From Clostridiales bacterium (GTDB lineage: Bacteria > Bacillota > Clostridia > Oscillospirales > Oscillospiraceae): a stretch of 62,223 bases of DNA. Numbering within the stretch: the stretch's first letter is position 1; the number at the start of each line of letters is the position of its first letter. The notes beneath the pieces were generated by a model. It did not search any database and was not told the DNA's origin. It saw only the letters and a list, made by a program, of their open reading frames with translations. The stretch is taken from the NCBI GenBank assembly GCA_020859945.1, contig JAJBVG010000049.1, positions 1-62,223 of the forward strand. Reading direction: 5' to 3'. Positions 18,006 to 27,346 of this stretch are shown here, piece by piece. Made by a program: the position numbers and the translations under genes.

Positions 18006-20096
18006 ATGAAGTATAAGCATTGGCGCACGCGGCCCGGCCAGGACAGAGCCGCGGAGATCGAACAGGCGGGGGTTCCCTCTCTGACGGCCCGTGTGCTGGC
18101 CGCCAGAGGGTGCCGCACGGCAGAGGAGGCCAGGGCAGCCCTGGCCTGCGGGCCGGAGCTGCTCCACGACCCCATGAAACTGCGGGGCATGGAGGAGGCG
18201 GTGACGCGCATCCGCCGGGCCGTCCGGGACGGAGAGCGCATCTGCGTCTACGGCGACTACGACGTGGACGGCATCACCTCCACCTGTCTGCTGACCACCC
18301 ACCTGCGGGCCATGGGGGGCAAGGTGTTGCCTCGCGTCCCCAACCGGCTCAGCGAGGGATACTCCCTGAACCGGGAGGCCCTGCTGGAGCTGCGGGAGCA
18401 GGGCGTCTCCCTCATCGTCACGGTGGACTGCGGCATCACCAACCTGGAGGAGATCGAATTTGCCCGGGAGCTGGGCATGGATGTGGTGGTCACGGACCAC
18501 CACGCCTGCAAGCCGGAGCTGCCCAACGCCTGCGCCGTGGTGAACCCCCACCAGCCCGGCTGCCCTTACCCCTTCAAGCAGCTGGCCGGGGTGGGCGTGG
18601 CCCTGAAGGTGGCGCTGGCCCTGACGCCCCCCGCCCAGCGTTACAGGATGTTTTTGGCCTACGCGGACCTTGCCGCCATCGGCACCGTGGCCGACGTGAT
18701 GGAGCTGACCGGCGAGAACCGGGCCATCGTCGCCATGGGGCTGGAACAGCTCCAGCGCACCCGGCGGCCCGGCCTCCGGGCGCTGCTCCAGGAGACGGGG
18801 CTGGAGGAAAAGACGCTGACCGCCACCTCCATTAGCTACTCCCTGGCCCCCCGGATGAACGCCGCCGGGCGGATGGGCTGCCCCGATTTGACCGTCCAGC
18901 TGCTGATGACCGACGACCCGGCCCAGGCCCGCGCCTACGCCCAGCAGCTGTGCGAGCTGAACCGGGAGCGGCAGGCGGTGGAGCTGGAGATTTTTGAACA
19001 GTGCGCCGCCCTGCTGGAGCAGCACCCCTCCATGCGGGAGCATATCATCATATTGGCCGGGGAGAACTGGCACCAGGGCGTGGTGGGCATTGTGGCCTCC
19101 CGACTGGTGGAGCGCTACCAGATGCCGGTGGTGATGATTTGCATGGAACACGGCAAGGGCAAAGGCTCCTGCCGCTCCAACGGGGGATTCAGCCTGTTTG
19201 AGGCCCTGGAACAGTGCGCCGATCTGCTGGAGACCTTCGGCGGCCACGAACAGGCCGCCGGGTTCACCATCCCGGCGGAGAACCTCATCGCGTTCCGGGC
19301 CAGGATGACCGCCATCGCCGCCGCCGCGCCGCCCCCTGCGGACGCGCACCAGCAGCTGGATATCGACGTGCCTCTGCCCAACGCCAGGGAGCTGACCATC
19401 CCCCAGGTGGAGGCCCTCCAGTCCCTGGAGCCATTCGGCGTGGGGAACCCCCGGCCCACCTTCCTGCTGGAGGGGGCGTGGGTGCTGAACTGCTCCTGTG
19501 TGGGCGGCGGACGGCACACCCGGTTCCAGCTGGAGTGCCAGGGGGTGGTGCTGGACGCCATTTTCTTCTCCTGCTCCCTCCAGGAGACGGGGTTACAGTC
19601 CGGCAGTCAGGTGGACGTGGCCTTTTATCCCCAAATCAACGCCTACCGGGGCAGCCGGACGGTGCAGCTGCTCATCACCGACCTGCGCCGCAGCCTCAGC
19701 CCCACACAGCGGGATTTACAGCTCTACCAGCGCTATCATGCGGGGGAATCGCTGCCCCAGCGGGAGCTGCGGCGGCTGGTCCCTCAGCGGCGAAACTTCG
19801 TGGCCGTCTGGAAGTACATCGCGCGACCTGGCGGACCGTCCACCCTCAGCGAAAATCCTCTGGACCTGGCCCGGCACGTCTCCGCCGCCGCCGGGTGGAA
19901 CCAGCCCTGCTCCACCACCCTGGTCTGCCTGGAGGTGTTCCAGGAGCGGGGGCTGATTGACCTGCGGTGGTCCTCCCGGCAGGTGCAGGTCTGCCTGCGC
20001 CAGCAGGAGGGCAAGGTGGATCTCAACGCCTCCACCGTGCTGCAAAAGCTGCTGCGGCAGATGGAGGGGGAGGAGACGGAGGATACAAGCTATTAG
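18006..20096 (+). CDS. recJ: Single-stranded-DNA-specific exonuclease RecJ
   Basis: The 696-residue DHH-family 5'-3' exonuclease acts in recombination and mismatch repair. Motif I is CVYGDYDVDGIT (about 79), the DHH motif is VVTDHHACKPELP (about 160), and the DHHA1 domain has GGHEQAAGF (about 415), followed by an OB-like domain and a C-terminal extension. ATG 18006 gives MKYKHWRTRPG, a typical RecJ beginning; ATG 17991 five codons upstream is the alternative. The length exceeds the minimal RecJ (about 570) because of the C-terminal region common in Firmicutes. Confidence 0.95.
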   Translation: MKYKHWRTRPGQDRAAEIEQAGVPSLTARVLAARGCRTAEEARAALACGPELLHDPMKLRGMEEAVTRIRRAVRDGERICVYGDYDVDGITSTCLLTTHLRAMGGKVLPRVPNRLSEGYSLNREALLELREQGVSLIVTVDCGITNLEEIEFARELGMDVVVTDHHACKPELPNACAVVNPHQPGCPYPFKQLAGVGVALKVALALTPPAQRYRMFLAYADLAAIGTVADVMELTGENRAIVAMGLEQLQRTRRPGLRALLQETGLEEKTLTATSISYSLAPRMNAAGRMGCPDLTVQLLMTDDPAQARAYAQQLCELNRERQAVELEIFEQCAALLEQHPSMREHIIILAGENWHQGVVGIVASRLVERYQMPVVMICMEHGKGKGSCRSNGGFSLFEALEQCADLLETFGGHEQAAGFTIPAENLIAFRARMTAIAAAAPPPADAHQQLDIDVPLPNARELTIPQVEALQSLEPFGVGNPRPTFLLEGAWVLNCSCVGGGRHTRFQLECQGVVLDAIFFSCSLQETGLQSGSQVDVAFYPQINAYRGSRTVQLLITDLRRSLSPTQRDLQLYQRYHAGESLPQRELRRLVPQRRNFVAVWKYIARPGGPSTLSENPLDLARHVSAAAGWNQPCSTTLVCLEVFQERGLIDLRWSSRQVQVCLRQQEGKVDLNASTVLQKLLRQMEGEETEDTSY

Positions 20097-20262
20097 CCGT
20101 TAGCTGTTAGCTGTTAGTCAGGTACTGCCAGCCTAAAGCGAACAGCTAAAAAGGAAGTTGAGAGCAAATTCACCCGTTTGTAAAGTAATGCAAACCGCAT
20201 ACGCAGCACGTAAGGCCAAGAACCACAAAGCTAATAGCTAAAAGCTAAGAGCTGAAATACTC
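20090..20262. repeat. Inverted pair of TTAGCTN heptamer arrays
   Basis: Direct TTAGCCG/TTAGCTG units begin at the recJ stop (20090-20120) and inverted AGCTAAN units lie at 20228-20258. The core includes GTCAGGTACTGC, which recurs at 24.2 kb. No gene is seen in the gap before relA. Confidence 0.85.
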
Positions 20263-20341
20263 ATAAGGACGAGTAAACGGGATAACCAGTTTAAATTGAT
20301 AGAGAAACAGAGAGAGAAGAAACGAGAAGGGAGGATGGTTT

Positions 20342-22579
20342 ATGGACCCCATTTTGGAACGCTATCACGCATTAGAGGAAAAGGTGCTGGAATACAACCC
20401 CAATTTGGACACCAAGCTGCTCTATTCCGCCTTCCAGTACGCGGACGAGAAACACTCCAAGCAAATGCGACGGGACGGCACCCCCTACATCACCCACCCC
20501 CTGGCGGTGGCGGACATCGTGGCCGACCTGAAGCTGGACACCGAATCGCTGCTGGCGGCGCTGCTCCACGACTGCATCGAGGACACCGACTCCACCCACG
20601 AGGAGATCGCCCAGCTCTTCGGGGACTCGGTGGCTGACCTGGTGGAGGGGGTCACCAAGCTGACCCGCATCCAGCTGACCCTGGCCGAAAAGCAGATGGA
20701 GAACCTGCGGAAAATGCTTATGGCCATGAGCAAGGACATCCGGGTGGTGCTGGTGAAGCTGTGCGACCGGCTGCACAACATGCGGACCATGCAGTACCAG
20801 ACCCCCAAAAAGCAGCGGGAAAAATCTCTGGAGACGATGGAAATCTACGCACCCATCGCCCACCGGCTGGGCATGTCCAAAATCAAATACGAGCTGGAGG
20901 ACCTGTCCATCAAGTACCTGGACCCGGTGGCCTACAAAGACATCGAGACCCAGCTGAACCAGCGGTTCAGCCGCCATCAGGAGTTCCTGACCTCCACCCA
21001 GGCCCGCATCAAGGAGCGGATGGACCGGGAGCACATCGAGTGTACCATCACCAGCCGGGCCAAGCACATCTATTCCATCTACCGGAAGATGTACGCCCAG
21101 CACCGGACGCTGGATGAAATTTTCGACCTGTACGCCTTGCGCATCATCGTGGACACCATCCCTGACTGCTACAACGCCCTGGGCCACGTCCACGACATGT
21201 TTAAGCCGGTGCCGGGCCGGTTCAAGGACTATATCTCCACCCCAAAACCCAATATGTACCAGTCCCTCCACACCACGGTCATCGGGCGGGAGGGCATCCC
21301 CTTCGAGGTGCAGATCCGCACCTGGGACATGCACGAGACGGCGGAGTACGGCATCGCCGCCCACTGGAAGTACAAACAGGGCATCAACGGCGCCAGCGGC
21401 GAGGAGGAGACCTACGAGTGGGTGCGCAAGCTGCTGGAGAGCCAGCAGGACACCGACGCGGAGGAGTTCGTCAAGAGCCTGAAGGTGGACCTGTTCTCCG
21501 ACGAGGTGTTTGTGTTCACCCCCAAGGGGGAGGTCAAGGGTCTGCCCGCCGGGTCTACCCCCATCGACTTTGCCTATTCCATCCACTCCGCCATCGGCAA
21601 CCACATGATTGGGGCCAAGGTCAACGGGCGGCTGGTGCCCTACGGGACCCAGCTGCAAAACGGCGACATCGTGGAGATCCAGACCTCCAAAGCCGCCAAA
21701 GGCCCTAGCCGGGACTGGATGAAGATTTGCAAGAGCAACGAGGCCCGGAACAAAATTCGCCAGTGGTTCAAGCGGGAGCGCCGCAGCGAGAACATCGTCA
21801 ACGGCCGCGCCTCCTTCGAGGCGGAGATGAAACGCAACGGCTACTCCATCGCGGAGATTTCCACAGAGGACGTGCTGCCCCGCATCCTGAAAAAGGTGCA
21901 GTTTGGCTCCCTGGAGGACATGTACGCCGCCATCGGTTACGGCGGCCTGACCGCCATCAAAGCGGTGAACCGCATCAAGGGCGAAATGGCCGCCATCGTC
22001 AAGGAGCGCAAGGACCAGGCGGCCCTGGCCGAGCCCCAGCTGACCGAGGAGGCCCAGGCCATCCACGTCCAGACCACTCTGCCGCCTCCCGCCCTGGAGC
22101 AGGACCACAAGCGCACCGTCTCCAAGAGCGGCGTCGTGGTGGAGGGGGTGGACAACTGCCTGGTGAAGTTCGCAAAGTGCTGCCTGCCCGTGCCGGGGGA
22201 CAACATCGTGGGCTTCATTACCAAGGGCTACGGCGTCTCCGTCCACCGGGCGGACTGCCCCAACGCGGACCCCAAGCGGCGCAAGCCGGAGGAACGGGGC
22301 CGCTGGATCGAGGTGAGCTGGGCCGCTTCGGAGCAGAAGGAGTATCGCACCAGCCTGGAGGTCTACGCCACGGACCGGCCCAACCTGTTTTTGGACATCG
22401 CCGCGGCCCTCTCCGCCGCCAAGGTCCGCACCGACACCATCTCCGCCAAGGGCACCCCCGACGGCTACGCCACCGTCTATGTGCAGCTGTGCGTCCGGGA
22501 CTTCTACGAGCTGGACGCGGTCATGCGCAAGATTCACGGTATTTCCGGCGTGATGTCCGTGACCAGAGGGAAGAATTAG
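20342..22579 (+). CDS. relA: Bifunctional (p)ppGpp synthetase/hydrolase
   Basis: The 745-residue Rel protein makes and degrades the alarmone (p)ppGpp. The HD hydrolase domain (about 30-190) keeps LLHDCIEDT. The synthetase domain (about 240-350) has YQSLHTTVIG and EVQIRTWDMHETAEYG. A TGS domain (about 390-450) and a C-terminal ACT domain (about 670-745) complete the long form. The intact HD site points to a bifunctional Rel rather than a synthetase-only RelA. GGGAGGA precedes the ATG. recJ-relA-dtd order is conserved in Firmicutes; apt is missing between recJ and relA here. Confidence 0.96.
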   Translation: MDPILERYHALEEKVLEYNPNLDTKLLYSAFQYADEKHSKQMRRDGTPYITHPLAVADIVADLKLDTESLLAALLHDCIEDTDSTHEEIAQLFGDSVADLVEGVTKLTRIQLTLAEKQMENLRKMLMAMSKDIRVVLVKLCDRLHNMRTMQYQTPKKQREKSLETMEIYAPIAHRLGMSKIKYELEDLSIKYLDPVAYKDIETQLNQRFSRHQEFLTSTQARIKERMDREHIECTITSRAKHIYSIYRKMYAQHRTLDEIFDLYALRIIVDTIPDCYNALGHVHDMFKPVPGRFKDYISTPKPNMYQSLHTTVIGREGIPFEVQIRTWDMHETAEYGIAAHWKYKQGINGASGEEETYEWVRKLLESQQDTDAEEFVKSLKVDLFSDEVFVFTPKGEVKGLPAGSTPIDFAYSIHSAIGNHMIGAKVNGRLVPYGTQLQNGDIVEIQTSKAAKGPSRDWMKICKSNEARNKIRQWFKRERRSENIVNGRASFEAEMKRNGYSIAEISTEDVLPRILKKVQFGSLEDMYAAIGYGGLTAIKAVNRIKGEMAAIVKERKDQAALAEPQLTEEAQAIHVQTTLPPPALEQDHKRTVSKSGVVVEGVDNCLVKFAKCCLPVPGDNIVGFITKGYGVSVHRADCPNADPKRRKPEERGRWIEVSWAASEQKEYRTSLEVYATDRPNLFLDIAAALSAAKVRTDTISAKGTPDGYATVYVQLCVRDFYELDAVMRKIHGISGVMSVTRGKN

Positions 22580-22818
22580 CTATTAGCTATTAGCTGTTAG
22601 CCGTTAGCTTGGCGGTGCTGAACGGGTGGTTGGTGGACAGTATTTGTCGCTTTTCCAACATTTTTACCCCGCATAGCACAAGCTTCCCGCAAAGAAGAAT
22701 CGTTCGACAACCGACCGCCCCTCTCGCCTCCCCTGAAAGGGCAGGGAGGGGCAAAGCCCCGGAAGTGCCGCTTGACGGCGGAGGAGGGCCGCCGCCGCAG
22801 GCGGTGGCGGAGGGGTTT
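22576..22818. repeat. TTAGCTN array plus GC-rich hairpin mosaic
   Basis: TTAGCTA/TTAGCTG/TTAGCCG heptamers begin at the relA stop (22576-22612). The mosaic CTCCCCTGAAAGGGCAGGGAG...GCCGCCGCCGCAGGCGG lies at about 22725-22818. Nothing else is seen in the 306-bp gap before dtd. Confidence 0.82.
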
Positions 22819-22885
22819 CTGGTACACGGCTGAGCGAAATGAAAAGCCAGTATAAGCGACATAAAACAATAAGGAGCAAAACCAT

Positions 22886-23320
22886 ATGCGAGCAGTTGTC
22901 ACACGGGTCTCCTCCGCCTCCGTCGCCATCGACGGGGCGGTAGTGGGCCAGATCGGGCGGGGCTATCTGGTGCTGCTGGGCGTCGGCCCGGAGGACACCG
23001 AGGACACCGCCCGCCGCCTGGCGGAGAAAATCTGCCGCCTGCGGGTATTTAAGGACGAGCAGGGCAAAATGAACCTGGACCTGGCCGCTGTGGGCGGCAG
23101 CCTGCTGGTGGTCAGTCAGTTCACCCTCTACGCCGATTTGAAATCCCGCCGTCCGGGGTTCTCCCACGCGGCCAAGCCTCAGCAGGCCATCCCCCTCTAC
23201 GAGTATTTTATGGAGTGCTGCCGGGAGCAGGGGTTCGTCGTGGAACACGGGGAGTTCGGCGCGTCCATGCAGGTGAGCAGCGTCAACGATGGGCCAGTCA
23301 CGCTGCTGTATGATTTGTGA
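22886..23320 (+). CDS. dtd: D-aminoacyl-tRNA deacylase
   Basis: The 144-residue enzyme removes D-amino acids wrongly attached to tRNA. The two active-site motifs are present: [17 protein letters not shown] (about 75) and the cross-subunit NDGPVT (about 133). Length is standard. AAGGAG lies upstream of the ATG. The position after relA is the conserved Firmicutes arrangement. Confidence 0.97.
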   Translation: MRAVVTRVSSASVAIDGAVVGQIGRGYLVLLGVGPEDTEDTARRLAEKICRLRVFKDEQGKMNLDLAAVGGSLLVVSQFTLYADLKSRRPGFSHAAKPQQAIPLYEYFMECCREQGFVVEHGEFGASMQVSSVNDGPVTLLYDL

Positions 23321-23420
23321 GGAGCTTTTAGCTATTGCCGTCAAGCGGCACTTCCGAAGCTGCGCTTCTCCCTGTAGCTGTTAGCTGTTAGTAGGATACT
23401 GCAAGCCAAAGACTGAGAGC
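23321..23420. repeat. Fragments of heptamer and hairpin repeats
   Basis: TTAGCTA and a piece of the GC-rich mosaic (AAGCGGCACTTCCG) are followed by TTAGCTGTTAGCTGTTAG and GATACTGCAAGCC, the latter resembling the cores at 20.1 and 24.2 kb. Confidence 0.7.
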
Positions 23421-23446
23421 AAAAGCGGCAGACGTTTCTCATGAGC

Positions 23447-23475
23447 TGAGAAAAAAGCTGTCCACATGATATAAT
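23447..23475 (+). promoter_or_regulatory. Extended -10 promoter of the MBL hydrolase gene
   Basis: TGATATAAT is an extended -10 element with a weak -35 (TGAGAA) 17 bases upstream. It lies about 54 bp before the ATG. Confidence 0.65.
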
Positions 23476-23528
23476 TGTAAAAACTACAAATTTGAACAAA
23501 AACAAATAAAACAAAGGGGTTTTATGCC

Positions 23529-24179
23529 ATGTTTGTAAAGGGGCTGGTCGTTGGGCCGGTGGAGACCAACTGTTATATCCTGGGCGACGAGGCCACAAAG
23601 GACGCCGCTCTCATCGACCCGGGGGACAGCGGAGCGCGGGTGGTCCGCTGGGCCACCGAGACGGGGTATCAGGTGAAGATGATCCTGCTGACCCACGGAC
23701 ACTTTGACCACATCGGCGGCGTCAAGGCCGCGCTCTCCGCGCTGAAAGCGGAGCATCCCGACCGGGAGATCCCGGTGTATATCCACCCCGCCGACTACCC
23801 CGTGGCCCCGGCCAGCTTTTCCCGTCCGGTGTCGCTGGAGGGCGTGGAGGGCATCCGCTTCTACGACGAGGGGGACACCGTGGCGCTGGGCGGCCACACC
23901 ATCCGGGTGCTGTCCACCCCCGGTCACACCCAGGGCGGGGTCTGCCTGATGGTGGAGGACTGTCTCTTTACCGGGGACACCCTCTTCGCCGGAGCCTGTG
24001 GCCGCACCGACTTCGAGACCAGTTCCACAGCGGATATGATGTCCTCCCTGAAACGGCTGGGCCAGCTGGAGGGCGATTACAAGGTCTATCCCGGCCACGA
24101 GGGAGCCAGCCTCCTTTCCGTGGAGCGACAGGAAAACCCCTATTTGATGTACGCTATGCGGAACGCGCATATTTTTTGA
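23529..24179 (+). CDS. MBL-fold metallo-hydrolase (glyoxalase II-like)
   Basis: The 216-residue protein has the metallo-beta-lactamase metal motif THGHFDHIGG (about 57-66), further ligands in LSTPGHTQGG (about 137) and FTGDTLFAGACGRTDF, and a final His in YPGHEGAS. It resembles YcbL/GloB-type thioester hydrolases. The GloB substrate-binding C-terminal helical domain is missing, so hydroxyacylglutathione is an unlikely substrate; the real one is unknown. AAAGGGG precedes the ATG. It lies between dtd and hemZ, as in other Clostridia. Confidence 0.88.
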   Translation: MFVKGLVVGPVETNCYILGDEATKDAALIDPGDSGARVVRWATETGYQVKMILLTHGHFDHIGGVKAALSALKAEHPDREIPVYIHPADYPVAPASFSRPVSLEGVEGIRFYDEGDTVALGGHTIRVLSTPGHTQGGVCLMVEDCLFTGDTLFAGACGRTDFETSSTADMMSSLKRLGQLEGDYKVYPGHEGASLLSVERQENPYLMYAMRNAHIF

Positions 24180-24274
24180 TAAGCTGTTAGCCATTAGTCA
24201 GGTACTGCAAACCAAAAACGCAGAGTTTAAAAGGCAGCGCTGCCAAGCTGAAAGCTAAGAGCTAATGGCTGTCA
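24179..24274. repeat. Short inverted TTAGCTN pair with GTCAGGTACTGC core
   Basis: TTAGCCA heptamers just after the stop, the core GTCAGGTACTGCAAACC, and inverted AGCTAAG heptamers at 24252-24274 make a compact element of about 95 bp between two genes. Confidence 0.8.
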
Positions 24275-24359
24275 AAAAATGCTGATATGGCTGAGTAAAG
24301 GGAAGAAGCAAACTTTTTAACGTGTTTGAGTATGCTTTTTGACGAGGGAGAGGAAGAAC

Positions 24360-25670
24360 ATGGAACCACTGGTAAGCATCATTGTCCCCGTCTACAACGC
24401 GGAGAAAACGTTGGAGCGTTGTGTGGACAGCGTCCTCCACCAGGAGTATAAAAACCTGGAATTGATCCTCATCAACGACGGCAGCACCGACAGCTCCGGC
24501 GCCCTGTGTCGGGCCTTTGCCGACGATGACCCCCGGGTGCGGCTCATCGACAAAGCCAACTCCGGCGTCTCCGACAGCCGCAACCAGGGCATCAACGCCG
24601 CCCAGGGGGAGTACATCCAGTTTCTGGACAGCGACGACTGGATCACCCCCGACGCCACCCGCCTGATGGTGGGCTGCGCCCAGCGCACTGGCTGTGACCT
24701 GGTGGTGGCCGACTTCTACCGGGTGGTGGGGGACAAGGTGGCCCACAAGGGCAGCATCCAGGAGAACGCCATCCTGAGCTTGCAGGAGTACGCCGAGTAC
24801 ATGATGGAAAGCCCCGCCGACTTCTACTACGGCGTGCTGTGGAATAAGCTCTACCGGGGGGACATCCTCCGGCGCACCGGTCTGCGCATGAATGTGGAGA
24901 TTCACTGGTGCGAGGACTTCCTCTTTAACCTGGAGTATTTGCGCCACGTGAAAACCGTCCAGGCGATCCAGGCCCCGGTGTACTACTACGTCAAGACCAA
25001 GGGCAGTCTGGTGGCCCAGAGCGCCACCCTGACCGGCACCGTCCAGACCAAATTGAAGGTGTTCCAGGACTACCAGAAGTTCTACAAGGACATCTACACC
25101 GACGAGGAGTACGAGGAACAGGCCCCCCGCATCTATCGGTTTCTCATCGCCGCCGCGAAAGACGGCTTGGTGGCTCCCTCCATCGCCCCCGGCACCAAAA
25201 AGCTGGGCACCGAGCGGCCCACCGTCCACCTGCCCGCCATCCAGCGGGAGGGGCTGCTGACGGAGCAGTACCGCTACCGGAAGCTGCTGGAGCGGTATTT
25301 CACCTCCATCGCCGAGGTGCAGCAGATGACCCTGACCGAGGTGCAGCTGCTGGCCTGCCTGGGCAGCGACGCCGAGGTCGTCACCGTGGGGGAGCTGGTG
25401 GACTTCTCCGGCCTGCCCAAGAACCTGGTCAAACGGGGGCTGGAGCAACTGGAAAAGCGGGAAATGCTCCGCGTCCTGCCCAAGACCAAAAAGCGCCCCA
25501 CCCCGGAAATCGAGCTGATGAAAGAGGCTCAGCCGCTGCTCCAGGACATCGCCCACGCCGAGGAGGAGATCAGGGGGCTGCGCTGCGCCGGGTTCACCCA
25601 GGAGGAACTGGAGGAGCTGGACGGCTTCGAGCAGCGCATCACCCAGAATCTGCGCTCTCATTTTGAATGA
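24360..25670 (+). CDS. Glycosyltransferase family 2 protein with C-terminal MarR-like winged helix
   Basis: The 436-residue protein has a GT2 domain (about 1-230) with VSIIVPVYNAE, ELILINDGSTD and the metal-binding FLDSDDW. After a linker, residues about 310-430 read as a MarR-like unit: helix ending in EVQQMTLTEVQLLACL, winged helix with VGELVDFSGLPKNLVKRGLEQLEKREML, and a final dimerisation helix. The frame is continuous, with no sign of a frameshift, and the base composition is like the neighbours. ATG 24360 has AGGGAGAGGAA before it. GT2 activity is well supported; the MarR-like part is my reading of the pattern. Confidence 0.82.
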   Translation: MEPLVSIIVPVYNAEKTLERCVDSVLHQEYKNLELILINDGSTDSSGALCRAFADDDPRVRLIDKANSGVSDSRNQGINAAQGEYIQFLDSDDWITPDATRLMVGCAQRTGCDLVVADFYRVVGDKVAHKGSIQENAILSLQEYAEYMMESPADFYYGVLWNKLYRGDILRRTGLRMNVEIHWCEDFLFNLEYLRHVKTVQAIQAPVYYYVKTKGSLVAQSATLTGTVQTKLKVFQDYQKFYKDIYTDEEYEEQAPRIYRFLIAAAKDGLVAPSIAPGTKKLGTERPTVHLPAIQREGLLTEQYRYRKLLERYFTSIAEVQQMTLTEVQLLACLGSDAEVVTVGELVDFSGLPKNLVKRGLEQLEKREMLRVLPKTKKRPTPEIELMKEAQPLLQDIAHAEEEIRGLRCAGFTQEELEELDGFEQRITQNLRSHFE

Positions 25671-25683
25671 TTTGAATGATACT

Positions 25684-27174
25684 ATGGAACTCTATTTAAC
25701 TGGACATCAATACCGTTACGCGGTGGAACAAATCATGATGGTGCTGTTCCCCAGCCAAAAGCCCGTCTACCCGGACGGGGGCGGCTTTGCTTCCGGCGGG
25801 GACGCCTGCAAATCCTCCCTCCGGGTGGATGGGGACGCCGCCGCCGCAGAGACCCGTCTCCGGTTGGAGGGGCAGGAGACCTCCGGCGAGGCCACCGTCA
25901 CCGTCCCCGCCGGGGCGAGCCAGTTGGAGCGGGACCGGCTGCTCCAGCGGGCGGTGAAGCAGTCCTTTTACCGGGCAGCGCTGCCCATTTTGGGAGAAGC
26001 GCCCCCCTGGGGCGCACTGACGGGCATCCGCCCGGCGAAGCTGGCCAGCCGCGCCCTGGAATCCGGCCTGACCGAGCAGCAGACCCGGGAGCAGTTTTAC
26101 CACGAGTATTTTGTCTCTGAGAGCCGCACGGAGTTGGCGCTGGAGGCGGCAAAGGCGGGCCTCCGGGCCAAAAACAGCCTGCGGCCCGACGAGCTTTCCC
26201 TCTACGTGGGCATCCCCTTCTGCCCCACCCGCTGCGCCTACTGCTCCTTTGTCTCCGCGGACGTGAAGCAGGCCCTGCGGCTGGTGGAGCCGTTTTTGGA
26301 GGCCCTTCACCGGGAAATCGACGCGGTGGCCGCCCTGCTGGACGAGGCGGGGCTGCACGTCCGCACCATCTACATGGGCGGCGGAACCCCTACCACCCTC
26401 TCCGCCGACCAGATGGACCGACTGCTGGCCCACCTGCGGGAGGCCTTCGACCTGTCCCGGCTGACGGAGTTCACCGTGGAGGCCGGGCGGCCCGACACCA
26501 TCACGGCGGAGAAAATGGCCGTCCTGCGCAAACACGGCGTAGGCCGGGTGTCGGTGAACCCCCAGACCATGGAAAACCACGTCCTCCGGGCCATGGGCCG
26601 CGCCCACACCGCCGAGGACATCCTGCGGGCCTACCGGACCGTCCGGGAGGCGGGGCTTCCCTCGGTGAACATGGACCTCATCGCCGGACTGCCCCAGGAC
26701 ACCCCAGAGGGGTTCCGCGACACGTTGGAGCAGGTCATCGACCTGGCCCCGGAGAACATCACCGTCCACACCCTGGCCCTGAAAAAAGGCTCCCGGCTGA
26801 AAATGGAGCAGCAGAGCCTCCCCACCGGGGAGGAGACCCACGCCATGCTGGACTACGCCTGGCCCCGGCTGTGGCAGGCGGGCTATGTCCCCTATTACCT
26901 CTACCGGCAGAAGTACATGACCGGCGCGCTGGAAAACATCGGCTGGTGCAAGCCGGGGGAAGAGGGGCTGTACAACATCTGCATCATGGAGGAGCTGCAC
27001 ACCATCGTGGCCCTGGGTGCGGGCGGCTCCACCAAGCTCACCGACCCCGCCACGGGGAAAATCGTCCGCCTGACCAACCCCAAGTACCCACGGGAGTACA
27101 TCGACCGCATCGACACCATCTGCCGGGACAAACGGGCGCTGGTGGAGTTCCACCGGGGGCTGATGAAGGGGTAA
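25684..27174 (+). CDS. hemZ: Coproporphyrinogen dehydrogenase HemZ (radical SAM)
   Basis: The 496-residue radical SAM protein has the cluster motif CPTRCAYCSF (CxxxCxxC) at about residue 178 and the HemN-family segments YMGGGTPTTLS and VNMDLIAGLPQDTPEGF. The N-terminal domain of about 165 residues is the HemZ-type extension. The start is taken as ATG 25684 (MELYLTGHQYRYAV), 13 bp after the glycosyltransferase stop; an in-frame ATG at 25663 overlaps that gene. Translation is probably coupled. The family oxidises coproporphyrinogen III or does related heme chemistry; activity here is inferred. Confidence 0.92.
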   Translation: MELYLTGHQYRYAVEQIMMVLFPSQKPVYPDGGGFASGGDACKSSLRVDGDAAAAETRLRLEGQETSGEATVTVPAGASQLERDRLLQRAVKQSFYRAALPILGEAPPWGALTGIRPAKLASRALESGLTEQQTREQFYHEYFVSESRTELALEAAKAGLRAKNSLRPDELSLYVGIPFCPTRCAYCSFVSADVKQALRLVEPFLEALHREIDAVAALLDEAGLHVRTIYMGGGTPTTLSADQMDRLLAHLREAFDLSRLTEFTVEAGRPDTITAEKMAVLRKHGVGRVSVNPQTMENHVLRAMGRAHTAEDILRAYRTVREAGLPSVNMDLIAGLPQDTPEGFRDTLEQVIDLAPENITVHTLALKKGSRLKMEQQSLPTGEETHAMLDYAWPRLWQAGYVPYYLYRQKYMTGALENIGWCKPGEEGLYNICIMEELHTIVALGAGGSTKLTDPATGKIVRLTNPKYPREYIDRIDTICRDKRALVEFHRGLMKG

Positions 27175-27242
27175 CAATAAGTTCGCTGAACCATTTTCAC
27201 GCTGATTCATAGAATCTATACAGGTACAAAGCCTTTTTTAGC

Positions 27243-27312
27243 TGTAGGGGCGGCCCTCGGCCGCCCGAAAAGAGAACGCGAGATTTGCGGGCGGCCCGGG
27301 GCCGCCCCTACA
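27243..27312. repeat. Palindromic TGTAGGGGCGGCC element
   Basis: The ends TGTAGGGGCGGCC and GGCCGCCCCTACA are inverted copies around a 20-bp AT-richer core, about 70 bp in all. Related copies lie at 41297-41365, 48188-48250 (half) and 55345-55412. It resembles the non-coding miniature elements common in Clostridia. Confidence 0.88.
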
Positions 27313-27346
27313 ACGGATGCAAAACGATTACCAGGAGTATAACACA

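Noticed and set aside
20372-22537. A 721-codon minus-strand frame across relA
   Set aside because: It is an antisense shadow of a conserved gene; composition is Val/Gly/His/Leu-rich without domains.
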